NCBI GenBank assembly: GCA_937915725.1
Contig: CALGGV010000137.1
Location: 1 to 25,316 of the forward strand
Reading direction: 5' to 3'
DNA: 25,316 bases
Source: an uncultured Selenomonadales bacterium
GTDB taxonomy: Bacteria > Bacillota > Negativicutes > Selenomonadales > Selenomonadaceae
A program made the position numbers and the translations under genes. Positions 25,201 to 25,316 of this stretch are shown piece by piece. The notes beneath the pieces were generated by a model. That model was not told where the DNA came from. It saw only the letters and a list, made by a program, of their open reading frames with translations, and did not search any database. How positions within the stretch are numbered: position 1 is the stretch's first letter; every line of letters starts with the position of its first letter.

Positions 25201-25316
25201 CTTCATCAATCGTTACAACAGAATTACTTTCATTCGTTGTAAAAATAACTCCGTCATCTTCGCCGGTAATTGCATAATTTCTGCCGCCGATTCTGAAAGT
25301 GCCGTTTCCTTCAGTA
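19262..25316 (-). CDS. Giant RTX-type repeat protein, N-terminus outside window
   Basis: About 2017 residues are visible and the frame is open to the right edge, so the true start lies outside; the TTG at 25165 is an internal Leu codon. The protein is built of RTX-like nonapeptides (GGxGNDTI type), which in known proteins bind calcium and fold into beta-rolls outside the cell. One stretch is canonical: GGKGNDTLIGGKGADLFLF followed by GHGNDVIQNF. Four successive 128-129-residue modules (residues coded by 21880-20336) and two longer ones follow. The C-terminus lacks an LPxTG or membrane anchor and ends in STLLTFSKDK, consistent with an uncleaved type I secretion signal. No cysteine-rich or enzymatic domain is seen in this part. 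A surface or adhesin role is inferred. No transporter genes are in the window. Confidence 0.85.
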   Translation of the reverse strand, partial: TEGNGTFRIGGRNYAITGEDDGVIFTTNESNSVVTIDEVDGAISFSGDATLSVNGYEVAIDKVISSGATISIYGGSEGIYNFYGLENGDSVNGDLNGAAISIPGSSSNVVVYINEREYKLSGDTDGAIIIPSDSLTSIKYLSADSTFWVDSAGTYKVTNDDDETVTLVLDGAGTIISDEDGVVYTYNSNYFSLDSTSDIDTILNTIAKQPSNYTNLKTPLTTFDADVNYNLNLTFYLNNKNSSPANYNFSSSTYRKRISLEGGDQNLTLNSAGDNIVVVTAAATGNKNISLGTAGDNVVIEETSAEVTISAGTGQDDIVSKSDIVVKTNDSGISKITPLNDATITLDSYGEEEYDNGTGVQTSLGKVIKAVKTNSISFGDGKASIRGEGTVIFNSDAESIGFTKANFYDMTAYDGENNSGSPTKVAFTHTAGGVIDVSRSSDNIVIKGNYSGDKSSDYEGSLFGGYGNDTIFAGAGDIINAGTGNNLIELSTNRSDDENSATIFITEKSSNNTIKSFKFGADSSADIIQTGKYNLNNVAIEDTDVIISLKNAGNLTLKDAVGKTVLLENDFVDTAVKFQFTDDSISVNDTDEYYWATGSDVTVEVSSNFSADAVNIDLTNSDIQDEENLRFNGDIKVLDAGNFEGNATLTGNDSANIITASKGNSTLTGGKGNDTLIGGKGADLFLFAAGHGNDVIQNFDFDKDKINTAALNLQSITTDEEGNASLKLSDGTIIIEEAVGNILQFENNYFSETATFQLGYDNLIIANEADYYWAGGNNATVSLAGYSAESVSIDLTGTDFEDTENLKIFGDAQNVDASNYSGTVNIIGSQKSNSITLGSGAALIKYSSGGGNDTVFGVKENDTLQIINANYSTVQSDDDLIVNVGSGSILLKDAANITLTIGGTIEGGASKTVVGTSGKDTITNTVAGAVITALGGNDSIYNIGNRVSIDAGTGNDTVENSGTNTYINGGSGDDIINNTALTVTIAGGSGYDTITNSGTNVSINAGDANDKISNSGSRVTIIGGKGADSIFNQGDNVSISGGDSRDSIVSDGSNVTITGGDGEDIISLSSSSKNVLIQYHSGDDIDNIYGISAGDTVKVTGAKYSSLKSGQNIKVNVGTGYLLLRNVVGVDFKLDGTLESADAANVLKGTAKQDTLTNAEDSFIIQGLGGADSIQNSGSSVTIIGGTGNDTITNTGNSNIYQYASGDGNDTIFGFTAYDTLQITKGTIKSSLATGSDFILYIGAGSVTFKGLEGDATVNVLDAKGVLSTVKVGKLVQGTAKADVLANLKDGYQIEGFAANDRITNYGNKVTIIGGTGNDTITNHGEKVVYNYATSDGKDIIYGFSSTDTLHLTKGKITGSVVSGSDFILNIGAGSVTFKNMDAGSYVNVINADGSKTVFTIPRLVQGTSRIDTLSNDKDRYLIDALGGADKITNSGSNCTIIGGNGNDTITNTGGKNLYQYATANGKDTIIGFAANDTLQITKGTIKSSVVSGNDFILNIGAGSVTFKNMTGGTAINLIDSSGKSSTLTVPKIMQGTAKSDTLTNTEKDYEIEAFAGNDYISNSGSNVTIIGGKGNDTINNSGSKNLYKYAAGDGKDTIIGFAANDTLQITKGTIKNSVVSDNDFILGVGTSSITVKDVVGQTITLIDAKGNSSSFKVPYIHTLTAKSDSFTNEDAGYEVHALAGNDSIENFAKNVTVYAGEGKDYVYNIGSNSVIDGGAGNDAIDNFSDNCTIIGGKGNDTITNNGTKNVYQYASGDGKDTIVGFSTTDTLEITYGNLKTTSVNGMDVIINVGSGSITLEDAAGKNINIKNSAGTVTTTLYSGIWEGTAKADTYSNSTSNLILRGQGGNDTIENYAANVAIYGGAGHDSISVDKSKNVTVIGGAGNDTISNSGGAVRYQYASGDGKDVIVGFTKNDTLQITGGTVKSVTKTGGNTIISVGSGSITLQKYTGNVNLVDRKDATINVNAWFAEDNNFITEDTTLDSVMEDKFAVTNFETENYSSLAQESTLLTFSKDK
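19470..21880 (-). repeat. Coding tandem repeat, 387-bp unit (129 residues)
   Basis: Six repeats within the giant gene share the order GTAK-x-DTL-x-N, GGADSI, VTIIGGTGNDTITN, YQYASGDGKDTI-x-GF, DTLQITKGTIK, DFILNIGAGSVTFK. Units begin near 21880, 21493, 21106, 20719, 20335 and 19846. The first three are 129 residues and the fourth 128; the fifth has about 34 extra residues of additional nonapeptides. Parts of neighbouring units are nearly identical in DNA, for example the GTGTCATTCGCCGCAAATCC blocks near 20500 and 20887, pointing to recent duplication or gene conversion. Confidence 0.88.
22860..23660 (-). repeat. Pair of ~178-residue modules in giant protein
   Basis: Two related segments carry (D/E)YYWA-x-G, then SAESVSIDLTGTDFEDTENL or SADAVNIDLTNSDIQDEENL, then a VDAS-NYSG or LDAGNFEG turn and a short RTX stretch. 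Their YYWA codons lie 534 bases apart. They form a second, older repeat type upstream of the 129-residue modules and are clearly diverged from each other. Confidence 0.75.

Overview
The window looks like a chromosomal segment of a low-GC, diderm member of the Firmicutes (Negativicutes is my best guess). The gene order rpoE(delta)-pyrG and the pair pcrA-ligA are Firmicutes signatures. A long RTX-type calcium-binding-repeat protein and proteins resembling PilM/PilN and GspC/PilP fit an organism with an outer membrane. Several genes (pyrG, pcrA, ubiD) appear to start with TTG behind strong Shine-Dalgarno sequences. The taxon is inferred and was not checked by any search.

Left part (1-12.3 kb, all + strand): argS (5' end outside the window), a decayed L,D-transpeptidase gene, rpoE, pyrG, then a run of a GspC/PilP-like membrane protein, a hybrid histidine kinase with two receiver domains, pcrA and ligA, closed by an intrinsic terminator. 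Middle (12.3-15.3 kb): ubiD on the - strand, a tandem 161-bp duplication, and a PilM/PilN-like protein on the + strand. Right part (15.3-25.3 kb, all - strand): an exported protein of unknown function, a large FtsA-like actin-fold protein with a tail of beta-grasp-like modules, and the C-terminal ~2000 residues of a giant RTX-repeat protein that runs off the right edge.

Most genes are housekeeping: translation, nucleotide synthesis, transcription, DNA repair. The GspC/PilP-like and PilM/PilN-like proteins suggest a scattered type IV pilus or type II secretion-like machine. The giant protein is probably exported by a type I secretion system whose genes are not in the window.

The less ordinary content lies between genes. 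There are degenerate heptamer repeats that start at the stop codons of four genes. A ~110-bp element with GC-rich inverted ends occurs twice. A pyrimidine/purine hairpin module recurs in several gaps. The 3' end of the giant gene is duplicated, and the distal copy is split by ~200 bp of structured sequence. I found no CRISPR array, tRNA, rRNA or transposase gene. I saw no coherent new defence or biosynthetic system; the repeat families and the eroded transpeptidase are the observations most worth pursuing.
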